A DNA stretch of 64,000 nucleotides, taken from assembly GCA_902809935.1 (NCBI GenBank), contig LR778134.1:1364001-1428000 (forward strand), in the 5' to 3' direction. Numbering within the stretch: position 1 is the stretch's first letter; each line of letters begins with the position of its first letter. The notes under the pieces were generated by a model. It did not search any database. It saw only the letters and a program-made list of their open reading frames with translations, and was not told the DNA's origin. Source of the DNA: Ruminococcaceae bacterium BL-4 (GTDB lineage Bacteria; Bacillota; Clostridia; Oscillospirales; Acutalibacteraceae). A program made the translations under genes and the position numbers. Of the stretch, positions 54,863-63,896 are shown one piece after another.

Positions 54863-55807
54863 ATGGATACGCGAAAAGGACCATGCGGAATTTTGCATCC
54901 GGGGCCGAAAGCGGATTTTAGCCATGCATTAAAGCTTCAGGGGATTTTTAATGCGAGAGATCTAGGCGGATATCAGACCATGGATGGACATACGGTAAAA
55001 TTCGGAAGGCTTCTGCGCACGGGCAAACTTTTTTCAGCAACCGAAGAGGATAAAAAGTGTCTCTTTAAAGCGTATGGAGTCTCTGTCGCAGTGGATTTGC
55101 GCGGCACGCCGGAAGTTACAAAGGCACCAGATCCGGATGAACCCGGTTTTCAGTCGATCCATGTGCCGATTTTGCCGGAAGCATCGGCAGAATCTGGTCT
55201 TGAGACAAAAAACAAATCGGATGATAAGATCGGAAGTTTTGAAAGATTTTTTGCAACTCCGAAAAATGGCATTCAGGGATTGATGGAAGAGGTCGAAAAT
55301 CTAGGCGATGTAGAGACTCAGATGAGAGGCATTTATTGTGAAATGGTAGAAAATGAAGTTTGCCAGAAAGGATATCGCCGTTTTTTTGAAATTTTGCTGC
55401 AGCAGCAGGGCGGCCCATTTTTGTGGCATTGCACAGGAGGAAAAGATCGTACGGGGATTGGCGCTATTTTGCTTTTAAGCGTATTGGGTGTCGATCGTGA
55501 AACAATTTTGCAGGATTACCTTCTTACAAACTTTTTTGTGAAGGATCGTGCGGATCAAACGGTGCAGCATGCGGCTCAAAATGGAGCTTCCGAAAAATTG
55601 GCCGAGCAGATTCGTATGCTGTTACAGGTTAAGGAAGAATGGGGAAAAGTCGTTCTGACTTCTATCGAAAAAGGGTATGGAACAATTGAAAGTTATTTGG
55701 AACAGGCGCTTTTTATTTCCCGCGAAGAGCAGCAGGCATTGCGTCGGTGGTATGTGGTATTTGGAATAAAAGTTAGGGGTTTACTTTTGCCTTCAAATTG
55801 CATATAA
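54863..55807 (+). CDS. Tyrosine-protein phosphatase (Y_phosphatase3 type)
   Basis: This 314-residue protein has FNARDLGGYQTMDG near residues 29-42 and the phosphatase loop HCTGGKDRTG with C190 and R196 (CX5R), as in the Y_phosphatase3 group that includes lipid or protein tyrosine phosphatases. The last 40 residues are not conserved to my knowledge. Its 3' end contains the promoter of the cysE T-box (TTTACT at 55780 and TATAAT at 55803). An ATGAAAGGAATGATG sequence with GGGAGAATG lies just before the start at 54863, so nearby starts are possible. Confidence 0.85.
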   Translation: MDTRKGPCGILHPGPKADFSHALKLQGIFNARDLGGYQTMDGHTVKFGRLLRTGKLFSATEEDKKCLFKAYGVSVAVDLRGTPEVTKAPDPDEPGFQSIHVPILPEASAESGLETKNKSDDKIGSFERFFATPKNGIQGLMEEVENLGDVETQMRGIYCEMVENEVCQKGYRRFFEILLQQQGGPFLWHCTGGKDRTGIGAILLLSVLGVDRETILQDYLLTNFFVKDRADQTVQHAAQNGASEKLAEQIRMLLQVKEEWGKVVLTSIEKGYGTIESYLEQALFISREEQQALRRWYVVFGIKVRGLLLPSNCI

Positions 55808-55808
55808 T
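55780..55808 (+). promoter_or_regulatory. Promoter of the cysteine T-box operon
   Basis: TTTACT (55780-55785) and TATAAT (55803-55808) are 17 bases apart. The -10 overlaps the stop codon of the phosphatase gene. Confidence 0.7.
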
Positions 55809-55814
55809 AAGACT

Positions 55815-56057
55815 ATCCACAAAATGCTGAGAACAGAAGAAGTAATGTTTTCTTTACGCATCAGAGAGAAGAAGTCATCGGCTGAAAGCTTCTTTGGCTT
55901 AAAAAACATGAAATGCATCTGGGAGCAGGCAGGGGGAAATCCTTGCACGGCCGGGAACCGTTAATTTCCTCAAAAGAGAAAAATCGGAGTGGAACCGCGA
56001 CAGAAATTAGCCGCCTCCGTTGCATCAATTATTGGTGCGACGGAGGCGTTTTTTTAG
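55815..56057 (+). promoter_or_regulatory. T-box riboswitch, cysteine specific, for cysE-cysS
   Basis: The T-box sequence AGTGGAACCGCG is at 55988-55999. The specifier codon TGC (55914-55916) lies in a purine-rich loop after stem I, and a terminator hairpin with CGCCTCCGT/ACGGAGGCG (56012-56049) plus a T-run follows. Uncharged tRNA-Cys would stabilise the antiterminator and turn on cysteine synthesis and charging. Confidence 0.9.
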
Positions 56058-56077
56058 AATAGGAGGCTTAATTCCCA

Positions 56078-56752
56078 ATGTTTCGGCAATTAAAGGAAGA
56101 TTTGGATTCAATTATGGAGAGAGACCCGGCAGCCAGAAGCCGTTTGGAAGTTTTCTTTTTGTATTCCGGCTTTAAGGCAGTCCGCTCTTATCGAAAGGCA
56201 CACTGGCTTTTGGAACATGGACACCCATTTTTGGCAAGGTGGCTTTCTCAGCGTGCTAGGCATAAAACTGGAATCGAGATTCATCCAGGTGCTAAAATTG
56301 GCAAAGGGTTGTTTATTGACCATGGAATGGGTGTTGTAATCGGAGAAACTACCGAAATTGGAGATGATTGCACACTTTATCAGGGAGTCACATTGGGCGG
56401 TACCGGAAAAGATAAGGGCAAGCGCCATCCGACTTTGGGGAATAATGTGCTGGTAGGTTCCGGTGCAAAAGTGCTTGGTCCGATGAAAATTGGCGATAAC
56501 GCAAGAATTGCTGCCGGCGCTGTCGTTTTGAGTGAAGTCCCGGACAATGCTACGGCGGTAGGTGTCCCTGCCCGGGTTGTACGGATTTCCGGAGTGCGTC
56601 CTACTAATTTGGATCAGGTGAATATCACTGATCCAATCGAACAGGAAATCTGCCGTATGCAGGCACAGATGGGACATCTACAGAAAAAGGTAAATTGTTT
56701 GTCAAAAGATTCTTTAAAAAAGGAAGAAACTGTCAATCAAAAACGTGCTTAA
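56078..56752 (+). CDS. cysE: Serine O-acetyltransferase
   Basis: This 224-residue hexapeptide-repeat enzyme makes O-acetylserine for cysteine synthesis. It has the helical N-terminus, then HWLLEHGHPFLARWLSQRARH, the hexapeptide part GAKIGKGLFIDHGMGVVIGE with catalytic histidine in IDHG, and GGTGKDKGKRHPTLG. It lies downstream of the Cys T-box and its end overlaps the beginning of cysS's upstream region. An AGGAGG site precedes the ATG. Confidence 0.96.
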   Translation: MFRQLKEDLDSIMERDPAARSRLEVFFLYSGFKAVRSYRKAHWLLEHGHPFLARWLSQRARHKTGIEIHPGAKIGKGLFIDHGMGVVIGETTEIGDDCTLYQGVTLGGTGKDKGKRHPTLGNNVLVGSGAKVLGPMKIGDNARIAAGAVVLSEVPDNATAVGVPARVVRISGVRPTNLDQVNITDPIEQEICRMQAQMGHLQKKVNCLSKDSLKKEETVNQKRA

Positions 56753-56789
56753 TTTGTGGCTGACTGAATTATATAAAAGGAGAAGCATT

Positions 56790-58199
56790 ATGAGGATTTA
56801 TAACACGCTGACACGCCAAAAGGAAGAGTTCGTTCCGATTACGCCGGGAGAAGCAAAAATTTATGCCTGTGGTCCGACGGTCTATAATTATATTCATATT
56901 GGAAATGCCCGTCCCATTTGTGTGTTTGATGTTCTGCGCCGCTACCTGGAATATCGTGGCATGAAAGTCGCTTTCGTTCAGAATTTTACAGATGTAGATG
57001 ATAAAATCATCCGTAAAGCAAATGAAGAAAACAGTGACTATTTGACTGTCAGCCGCCGTTATATTGAAGAATATAAAAAAGATGCTGAGGGAATGAACGT
57101 CCGTCCGGCGACAATTCACCCGAAGGCAACTGAAAATATCAAAGAGATTCAGTCCATTATTTCCACCTTGATCCAAAAAGGATATGCTTATCCTACCGAG
57201 AATGGAGACGTTTATTTTCGGACGCTCAAGGATTCCCAATATGGTAAATTGAGTCATCAGCCTTTGGAAGATCTGCAGGCGGGGGCGAGAATTGCGACTG
57301 GAGAGATCAAAGAAGATGCGATGGATTTTGCCCTTTGGAAAGGTGCAAAGCAAGGAGAGCCTTATTGGGAATCTCCATGGGGCCATGGTCGTCCCGGCTG
57401 GCATATTGAATGTTCAGCGATGGCGAGACGGTACCTTGGAAAAACCATTGATATTCATTGCGGCGGACAGGATCTGATTTTTCCACACCACGAAAATGAG
57501 ATTGCGCAGAGCGAATGCTGCAATGGAGTTCCGTTTGCTCATTATTGGATGCATAACGGTTATATCAATGTGGATAACAGAAAGATGAGTAAATCATTGG
57601 GGAATTTCTTTACAGTTCGGGAAGTGGCCCAAAAGTTTGGTTATGAGCCGATTCGTTATCTGATGGTTTCTTCTCATTACCGTACCCCAATCAATTACAG
57701 CATTGATGTGATTGACCAGTGCAAAGCGTCATTGGAACGCCTTTATAATTGCCGCGAAAATCTTGAGTTCGTGATGAAAAATGCGGCTGTAGAAGAAAAG
57801 CCGGAAGAAGCACAGGAAAAGAAAAAACTCGATTCCTATCGTACCGCTTTTATTGAGGCAATGGACGATGACCTCAATACCGCAAATGCACTCTCTGCAA
57901 TTTTTGACCTTGCGCGTATTATCAATACGGATTTGAGTGCAGCATCTAATCCGAGTGGAGAATTGTGTGAATATGCGCTTTCTCTTTTTAATGAGCTTTG
58001 CGATGTTTTAGGACTTCTTTATCAGAAGAAAGAGACTTCTGGGGAAGACGATCAGGAGATTGAAGCACTGGTACAGAAACGTACTGAGGCACGAAAGAAT
58101 AAAGATTGGAAAACAGCCGATGAGATTCGAGATACGTTAAAGGCACGCGGAATCGTTTTGGAAGATACGCCGCAGGGAATTAAATGGAAACGTGCCTGA
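56790..58199 (+). CDS. cysS: Cysteinyl-tRNA synthetase
   Basis: This 469-residue class I synthetase charges tRNA-Cys. It has the HIGH motif in YNYIHIGNARP, a zinc-binding set with CGPTV, GWHIECSAM and GGQDLIFPHHENE, and the KMSKS motif in NRKMSKSLGN. The ATG at 56790 follows AAAAGGAGAAGC; an in-frame upstream ATG at 56745 would overlap cysE. It shares the Cys T-box transcript, so it is induced when tRNA-Cys is uncharged. Confidence 0.97.
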   Translation: MRIYNTLTRQKEEFVPITPGEAKIYACGPTVYNYIHIGNARPICVFDVLRRYLEYRGMKVAFVQNFTDVDDKIIRKANEENSDYLTVSRRYIEEYKKDAEGMNVRPATIHPKATENIKEIQSIISTLIQKGYAYPTENGDVYFRTLKDSQYGKLSHQPLEDLQAGARIATGEIKEDAMDFALWKGAKQGEPYWESPWGHGRPGWHIECSAMARRYLGKTIDIHCGGQDLIFPHHENEIAQSECCNGVPFAHYWMHNGYINVDNRKMSKSLGNFFTVREVAQKFGYEPIRYLMVSSHYRTPINYSIDVIDQCKASLERLYNCRENLEFVMKNAAVEEKPEEAQEKKKLDSYRTAFIEAMDDDLNTANALSAIFDLARIINTDLSAASNPSGELCEYALSLFNELCDVLGLLYQKKETSGEDDQEIEALVQKRTEARKNKDWKTADEIRDTLKARGIVLEDTPQGIKWKRA

Positions 58200-58226
58200 G
58201 AAGATTTTTAGCGAAAGGAACAACAG

Positions 58227-58724
58227 ATGGCAAAAAAAGAAGATAAAACGAATGTGATGCGGATTTTAGATCAAAAGAAGATTTCTTATCGTCATTATGT
58301 TTATGAGAATAAAGATGGAAAAATTGATGGCGTTGCAGTAGCACAAAAACTTGGGCAGCCAATCGAGCGTGTCTTTAAAACATTGGTGACAAAGGGCGGT
58401 AAAGAATATTATGTGTTCGTGGTGCCGGTTGCGGAAGAACTTGATTTGAAAGCAGCAGCGAGAAGTGTTGGCGCAAAGAGCATTGAGATGATCCATGTAA
58501 AAGAGATCAACGCACTGACCGGATATATTCGCGGTGGTTGTTCGCCTATTGGCATGAAGAAGCAGTTCCAAACGGTATTGGACGAAAGTGCAATGTCACA
58601 GGAAACAATTATTGTGAGTGGCGGAAGAATCGGAACGCAGGTAGAACTTGCACCAAGTGACCTTGTTCGTTTGATCGGAGCGAAAGCAGCACCAATCTGT
58701 ATGAAAAAATTGGAAGAATCTTGA
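58227..58724 (+). CDS. ybaK: Cys-tRNA(Pro) deacylase YbaK/EbsC
   Basis: This 165-residue editing protein hydrolyses Cys-tRNA(Pro) made in error by prolyl-tRNA synthetase. It has AVAQKLGQPIERVFKTLVTKG with the conserved lysine, and CSPIGMKKQF and the GGRIGTQVELAP segment of the YbaK family. It lies 27 bases after cysS in the Cys-responsive operon, which fits its role as a guard against excess cysteine charging. AAAGGAAC precedes the ATG. Confidence 0.93.
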   Translation: MAKKEDKTNVMRILDQKKISYRHYVYENKDGKIDGVAVAQKLGQPIERVFKTLVTKGGKEYYVFVVPVAEELDLKAAARSVGAKSIEMIHVKEINALTGYIRGGCSPIGMKKQFQTVLDESAMSQETIIVSGGRIGTQVELAPSDLVRLIGAKAAPICMKKLEES

Positions 58725-58751
58725 GATAATCCACAAAGGGGGAACTGTTTG

Positions 58752-59147
58752 ATGCCAAAACAAAAAAAGTCGGGGGCGAAGCCTCGGATAAAATCAAAAA
58801 GTGCAGTAACTCAAAAGCACAACGGAAACCCTTTTGAAGGATTCATCGATGCTTGTGACCGTGTATTGATTCATTATGCAATGAAAAAGAAAGCGGCCGA
58901 TAATCCGGCAAATAAAACAGAACCTACCGGGGGAGACTGGGGGTATGCGATCCGTGATTTTATTGCCATCGATGGGATCATGGTAATTTTAGTGCTGGCT
59001 TCTCTGCGGAATGTTGGGGTCGACCAAATTTTTCCTATTGTCATGGGAATTTTACTGGTGATATTGTTTACACTCGGAATTTTTCGTATGCGGATTCTTC
59101 GCCTAAAATCATTAGAAAAGGATTCAGAAGACGATCATCCCAACTAA
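58752..59147 (+). CDS. Small membrane protein of unknown function
   Basis: This 131-residue protein has a very basic N-terminus (about 25 residues with many Lys/Arg), a central hydrophilic part, and two membrane segments (about 78-96 and 99-117), with a basic and acidic tail. I do not recognise a family. It is the last gene of the Cys T-box operon, 27 bases after ybaK, and begins after AAAGGGGG. A link with cysteine metabolism is inference only. Confidence 0.7.
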   Translation: MPKQKKSGAKPRIKSKSAVTQKHNGNPFEGFIDACDRVLIHYAMKKKAADNPANKTEPTGGDWGYAIRDFIAIDGIMVILVLASLRNVGVDQIFPIVMGILLVILFTLGIFRMRILRLKSLEKDSEDDHPN

Positions 59148-59151
59148 ATAA

Positions 59152-59196
59152 AAAAGGGATTGTGCTGAGTAAAATCAGCCAATCCCTTTTCATTTT
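59152..59196. terminator. Bidirectional terminator after the cysE operon
   Basis: AAAAGGGATTG pairs with CAATCCCTTTT, with an inner GCTGA/TCAGC stem, and A- and T-runs on both sides. Confidence 0.85.
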
Positions 59197-59215
59197 TCAT
59201 TTTTCATTTTAAAGA

Positions 59216-59731
59216 TCAATTTTTTGAAGGAAGTCTTAAAAAGTGTAAGGTCAATAATGCACAGAAGAACCCTAACAAAAGTCCGCCAAGAATATCCGTA
59301 GGATAATGTACGAAAAGGTACATTCGTGAAAATGCAATTAAAACCGCAACGATTCCTGCGAAAAATCCAAAGTGCTTGTTGAGTTTCCATAAAACAACTG
59401 CTGCGGCGAAAGAAGTAGCAGAATGACTGCTGGGAAAAGACCATGAGGTTGGCGCTGGAACCAGCAAAGAAATATTTGGAAAATCCATGCAGGGGCGCGG
59501 GCGCATTGCGATCGGTTTGATAATAAAATTTCCAATTAAAGCAGTGGAGCCGATTGCAATCAATAGGGCAATTCCATATTTGCGGTATTTTGCCTTGATA
59601 CAAAGCAGAATTCCTATGGAAATCCAAATGACCCCAAAATTTCCAAGGTGGGTGAAAAAAATCATGAAGGAGTCCATGAAAACACTGCGATGTGCCTGCA
59701 AAGACATCAGAAAACTGGCTTCCCAATTCAT
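59216..59731 (-). CDS. PAP2-superfamily phosphatase
   Basis: This 171-residue membrane protein has the three acid-phosphatase motifs, IIKPIAMRPRP, FPSSHSATSFAAA and AFSRMYLFVHYPTDILGG, between five or six membrane segments. It is likely an undecaprenyl-pyrophosphate or lipid phosphate phosphatase. The convergent terminator lies just past its stop. It is divergent from malQ. Confidence 0.9.
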   Translation of the reverse strand: MNWEASFLMSLQAHRSVFMDSFMIFFTHLGNFGVIWISIGILLCIKAKYRKYGIALLIAIGSTALIGNFIIKPIAMRPRPCMDFPNISLLVPAPTSWSFPSSHSATSFAAAVVLWKLNKHFGFFAGIVAVLIAFSRMYLFVHYPTDILGGLLLGFFCALLTLHFLRLPSKN

Positions 59732-59808
59732 AGATTATAAAATCTCCTTATAGCTTACTTTAACTTTTTCATTTTAACACGTTCGTCAAGCAATATTCTG
59801 AACATTCC

Positions 59809-59838
59809 TAGACAATCCGGCAAAGAATGTGGTACTCT
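59809..59838 (+). promoter_or_regulatory. Possible malQ promoter
   Basis: TAGACA (59809-59814) and TACTCT (59833-59838) are 18 bases apart, about 62 bases before the ATG at 59900. Confidence 0.45.
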
Positions 59839-59899
59839 AATAAAAATAGAAAGATTTTTAATAAGAAGAAATTTTTAATGATAAAGGAAGCAAAGTAGG

Positions 59900-61417
59900 A
59901 TGAGACGAAAACAAAAGCGGCTGCCACGCGGAGCGGGAATCCTTTTGCCAATTTCTGCACTGCCTTCTCCTTATGGAATAGGTACTTTTGGAAGAGATGC
60001 TTATCACTTTATAGATTTTCTTTGCAGTTCTGGGGTTTCCTATTGGCAGGTCCTTCCGATCGGACCAACGAGTTATGGAGACAGCCCATATCAGAGCTTT
60101 TCTGCTTTTGCAGGGAATCCTTATTTTATTGATCTTGATTTGTTAATAGAAGAAGGACTTTTAACTTCGAAGGAAGTTTGTCTTGATTGGGGAGACGATC
60201 AAAGCCGGGCCGATTATGCGAAACTTTATAAAAATCGTTTCGGAATTTTAAGAAAAGCTTTTTCCCGCAGCCATTATTTTGATTCTTCGGTTTATCATGA
60301 CTTTTGCCGACAAAATCCATGGTTGGATGATTACGCACTTTACATGGCACTTAAGATGTATTTCCATGCAGATTCTTGGCTTTTATGGCCGGAAGAAGTC
60401 CGCCGCCGTAATCCTCAAGCACTTGAGAAATATCAGGATTTGCTTTCACAAGAAATAGAGTTCTGGAAATTTTGCCAGTTCTATTTTTTCCGCCAGTGGA
60501 TAGCACTTAAAAATTATGCACATGAAAAAGGCATTCGGATGGTTGGTGATCTGCCAATTTATGTTTCTCTCGACAGCGCTGATGTTTGGGCACAGCCGAG
60601 CTTATTTTGTCTCGATGCAAATTTAAAACCAAAGGAAGTCGCGGGAGTACCACCGGACGCATTTAGTGCTATCGGACAGCTTTGGGGAAATCCTCTTTAT
60701 AACTGGGAGAAAATGAGGGGGGATCATTTCCTCTGGTGGCAGCAAAGAATGAAATTTTCTGCTGGACTTTTTGATGTGATTCGTATGGATCATTTTATTG
60801 GCATCACGCGATATTATGCGATTCCTTATGGAGAAAAAACTGCCCAAAATGGACATTGGGAAAAAGGTCCTGGAAAAGCATTGTTGGAGGCAGTTTTACC
60901 TTCCCTTCAGAACAGCAGATTGATTGCAGAAGATCTCGGGGTTGTGGTGCCGGCAGTGACACGCCTTCGAAAAAGTTTTGGGTATCCGGGCATGAAGATT
61001 TTGCAGTTCGCATTTGACAGTGGTCCAAAAAATCCTTATTTGCCCGATCATTATGAACAGAACTGCGTCGTTTACTGTGGGACTCATGATAATGAGACCA
61101 TGTCCGGATTTTTTGCTCACCAGAAACCGGAAATCCTGCGCTTTGCAAAATCGTATTTGGGAGTTCACAAAAAGCAAGAACTCAACTGGGCTTGTATTCG
61201 AGCAGCGTATGCCAGTACGGCAGATCTTGCAGTGATTCAGATGCAGGATCTTTTGAGCCTAGGGAATGAAGCACGCATGAATTATCCTTCGACCATTGGC
61301 GAAAACTGGCGCTGGCGCCTGAAGCAGGAACAATTGAGCTCAGAATTATCACAAAAACTTTGGCATTATGCTGAACTTTATGACCGTAAAGGAGGCATTT
61401 CTAATGAACGCATATGA
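59900..61417 (+). CDS. malQ: 4-alpha-glucanotransferase
   Basis: This 505-residue GH77 enzyme disproportionates maltodextrins in glycogen and starch use. It has RGAGILLPISALPSPYGIGTFG at its start, GDLPIYVSLDSADVWA, GDHFLWWQQRMKFSAGLFDVIRMDHFIG with the catalytic aspartate, and VYCGTHDNETMSGF. GGAAGC before the ATG is a modest ribosome site. Its end overlaps glgP by 14 bases, so the two are coupled. Confidence 0.96.
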   Translation: MRRKQKRLPRGAGILLPISALPSPYGIGTFGRDAYHFIDFLCSSGVSYWQVLPIGPTSYGDSPYQSFSAFAGNPYFIDLDLLIEEGLLTSKEVCLDWGDDQSRADYAKLYKNRFGILRKAFSRSHYFDSSVYHDFCRQNPWLDDYALYMALKMYFHADSWLLWPEEVRRRNPQALEKYQDLLSQEIEFWKFCQFYFFRQWIALKNYAHEKGIRMVGDLPIYVSLDSADVWAQPSLFCLDANLKPKEVAGVPPDAFSAIGQLWGNPLYNWEKMRGDHFLWWQQRMKFSAGLFDVIRMDHFIGITRYYAIPYGEKTAQNGHWEKGPGKALLEAVLPSLQNSRLIAEDLGVVVPAVTRLRKSFGYPGMKILQFAFDSGPKNPYLPDHYEQNCVVYCGTHDNETMSGFFAHQKPEILRFAKSYLGVHKKQELNWACIRAAYASTADLAVIQMQDLLSLGNEARMNYPSTIGENWRWRLKQEQLSSELSQKLWHYAELYDRKGGISNERI

Positions 61418-63734
61418 AGAAGCTGTTTTGCAAAACCTTTCGGAGGAAATTTCAGAAGATTTCTCAAAAGCAACGCCAAAAGAAGTTTATACGGCAGTTT
61501 CGAAAGCTGTGATGAAACAAATTTTTTCAACTTGGCAAAGAAAGCCGGAAGGGAAAAAAGCTTGTTATTTTTCGGCTGAGTTTTTGCTGGGAAGAGTGAT
61601 TCATTCTAACCTTCTAAATCTTAGCCTTCTTGAAGAGACGGAAAATTTACTGGGACAGCACAAAATTGATCCGAAAGTATTTGAGAAAGTCGAAGACGAC
61701 GCATTAGGAAATGGCGGATTGGGGCGGCTTGCGGCCTGCTTTTTGGACAGCGGAGCTACTCTTGGAATTTCGCTTAATGGTTATGGAATCCGTTACCGTT
61801 ATGGATTGTTTCGCCAGACTTTTTCTTATGGAGAACAGAAGGAAGAAGCCGATGATTGGCTTGCTTCTGGAGATCCGTGGAGCGTTCGCCGAGAAAATGA
61901 GCGGGTACGCGTGGATTTCGGAGAGGAAAGTGTCTGGGCAGTTCCCTATGATATGCCGGTGATCGGATATGGCGGAAAAACAATTAATACGTTGCGTTTG
62001 TGGCAGTCGGAGCCTTTACATCCATTCGATTTTGAGCTTTTTAATGAGCAGAAATATGAAGAAGCAGTATCGGAGAAAAATGCAGCAGAAAGAATTTCCA
62101 GTGTGCTTTATCCAAATGATGATACTGATGAAGGAAAGCGTCTGCGGTTAAAACAGCAGTATTTCTTTAGCAGTGCGTCGCTTCAGAGCATTTTAAGGGA
62201 ATTTAAAAAATCTTACGGGAACGATTTTAAAAAATTGCCGGAACAATATGCGATTCAGCTAAATGATACGCATCCGGTTGTTTCGATTCCGGAGCTTTTA
62301 CGCCTCCTGGTAGCAGGCGAAAACCTTTCTTTTTCCGAAGCATTTTCAATTATTCAGCAGGTCTTTTCTTATACAAATCATACAATTATGGCAGAAGCAT
62401 TGGAAAAATGGGATGTATCGCTCTTCTGCACCGTTTTACCTCAGGTTTATCCATATGTAGTGATGCTGCAAAATCGTCTTCGCCGTGAAATCGGAAATGA
62501 TCCACAAAAAAATCCAGATGATTATGGTTTGATTGCGGACGGAAAAATTCATATGGCAAAGATGGCAGTTTATGCAACGCATTCTGTCAACGGAGTTGCG
62601 AAGATTCATACGGAAATATTAAAGAAAAAGACGCTTAAAGAATGGTATGATCTTTATCCGGAGCGGTTTCATAACGTGACGAACGGTGTGACGCAGCGCC
62701 GCTGGATGGCACTGTGCAATCGGGAACTTTCTAAATTTATCACCGATCGTATCGGCAACGGTTGGATTACGAATCTTTCAGAGTTACAGAAACTGATTCC
62801 TTATGCGGAAGATCCTGATTCTTTAAAGCAGTTGATGCAGATTAAGAAAGAAAAGAAAAACCAGCTTGCGGATTATGTTTATCGAAAAGATAATTTTGGG
62901 CTCAATACTGAAAATATTTTTGATATTCAGGTAAAACGCCTTCATGAATATAAACGGCAGCTACTGAATGCCTTTTCAATTTTGGATCTTTATTACGGAT
63001 TGAAAGAAGGCAGAATTAAAGATTTTTATCCCACCACTTTTATTTTTGGCGGCAAGGCAGCGCCAGGATATTATCGTGCAAAGGGAATTATCAAATATAT
63101 TAATGAAATTGCCAATCTTATTAACTATGATAATGCAGTCAACCGAAAGATGCAGGTCGTTTTTGTGAGCAATTATGATGTTTCCTATGCCGAAAAACTG
63201 ATTCCTGCGGCGGATTTGAGTGAACAGATTTCTACGGCCGGGACCGAAGCGAGCGGAACCAGCAATATGAAATTTATGATGAACGGTGCGGTAACACTAG
63301 GTACTTTTGATGGCGCTAATATTGAAATTGTGGAGCAGGCAGGGGAAGAGAACAACTATATTTTCGGTGCCCGAGTAGAAGAACTGGAGGCACTCGGAAA
63401 TAATTATCATCCCCGTATCCTTTATGAACGGGAGCCGCGTATTCGTAGAGTGATGGATTCTTTGGTAAATGGTACAGTGACAGATGGCGGCAGCGGCATT
63501 TTTCAGGAATTGTATCATTCCATTCTTGACGGTGCTTCATGGCATCGGGCGGATTATTATTATCTGCTGCTGGACTTTTTGCCTTATTGTGAGACCCGTC
63601 TGCGTGCAAATCAGGATTATCTGAGAGACCAGACAAAATTCAGCAGAAAATGTCTTTTGAACATCGCTCATGCGGGAGTGTTTTCCAGTGACCGTACTGT
63701 TTCACAATATGCAAAAGAGATTTGGAACCTTTAA
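61404..63734 (+). CDS. glgP: Glycogen/alpha-glucan phosphorylase
   Basis: This 776-residue GT35 enzyme releases glucose 1-phosphate from alpha-glucans. It has YFSAEFLLGRVIHSNL near the start, NDTHPVVSIPELLRLL, and the PLP-lysine motif STAGTEASGTSNMKFMMNG near residue 636. Its length is that of the shorter bacterial type. The ATG at 61404 follows AAGGAGGCAT and overlaps malQ, so both enzymes of glucan breakdown are made together. No clear terminator follows in the 160-base gap. Confidence 0.96.
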   Translation: MNAYEEAVLQNLSEEISEDFSKATPKEVYTAVSKAVMKQIFSTWQRKPEGKKACYFSAEFLLGRVIHSNLLNLSLLEETENLLGQHKIDPKVFEKVEDDALGNGGLGRLAACFLDSGATLGISLNGYGIRYRYGLFRQTFSYGEQKEEADDWLASGDPWSVRRENERVRVDFGEESVWAVPYDMPVIGYGGKTINTLRLWQSEPLHPFDFELFNEQKYEEAVSEKNAAERISSVLYPNDDTDEGKRLRLKQQYFFSSASLQSILREFKKSYGNDFKKLPEQYAIQLNDTHPVVSIPELLRLLVAGENLSFSEAFSIIQQVFSYTNHTIMAEALEKWDVSLFCTVLPQVYPYVVMLQNRLRREIGNDPQKNPDDYGLIADGKIHMAKMAVYATHSVNGVAKIHTEILKKKTLKEWYDLYPERFHNVTNGVTQRRWMALCNRELSKFITDRIGNGWITNLSELQKLIPYAEDPDSLKQLMQIKKEKKNQLADYVYRKDNFGLNTENIFDIQVKRLHEYKRQLLNAFSILDLYYGLKEGRIKDFYPTTFIFGGKAAPGYYRAKGIIKYINEIANLINYDNAVNRKMQVVFVSNYDVSYAEKLIPAADLSEQISTAGTEASGTSNMKFMMNGAVTLGTFDGANIEIVEQAGEENNYIFGARVEELEALGNNYHPRILYEREPRIRRVMDSLVNGTVTDGGSGIFQELYHSILDGASWHRADYYYLLLDFLPYCETRLRANQDYLRDQTKFSRKCLLNIAHAGVFSSDRTVSQYAKEIWNL

Positions 63735-63811
63735 TCACCGGATTTTTGTGTTATTTTATTTTAAAGAAATTTTTATTTTGTCAGATTTGGCAAAATTAGA
63801 ATAAAATTTTA

Positions 63812-63839
63812 TTGACTTTTTACAAGAAAGTGTTAAAAT
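63812..63839 (+). promoter_or_regulatory. Promoter of the downstream permease
   Basis: TTGACT (63812-63817) and TAAAAT (63834-63839) are 16 bases apart. Confidence 0.6.
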
Positions 63840-63896
63840 GAAACGGCTGTTGGAAAAGAGAAGCAATATCTAAAAAAGGGAAGAAGAGGTGTTTAT

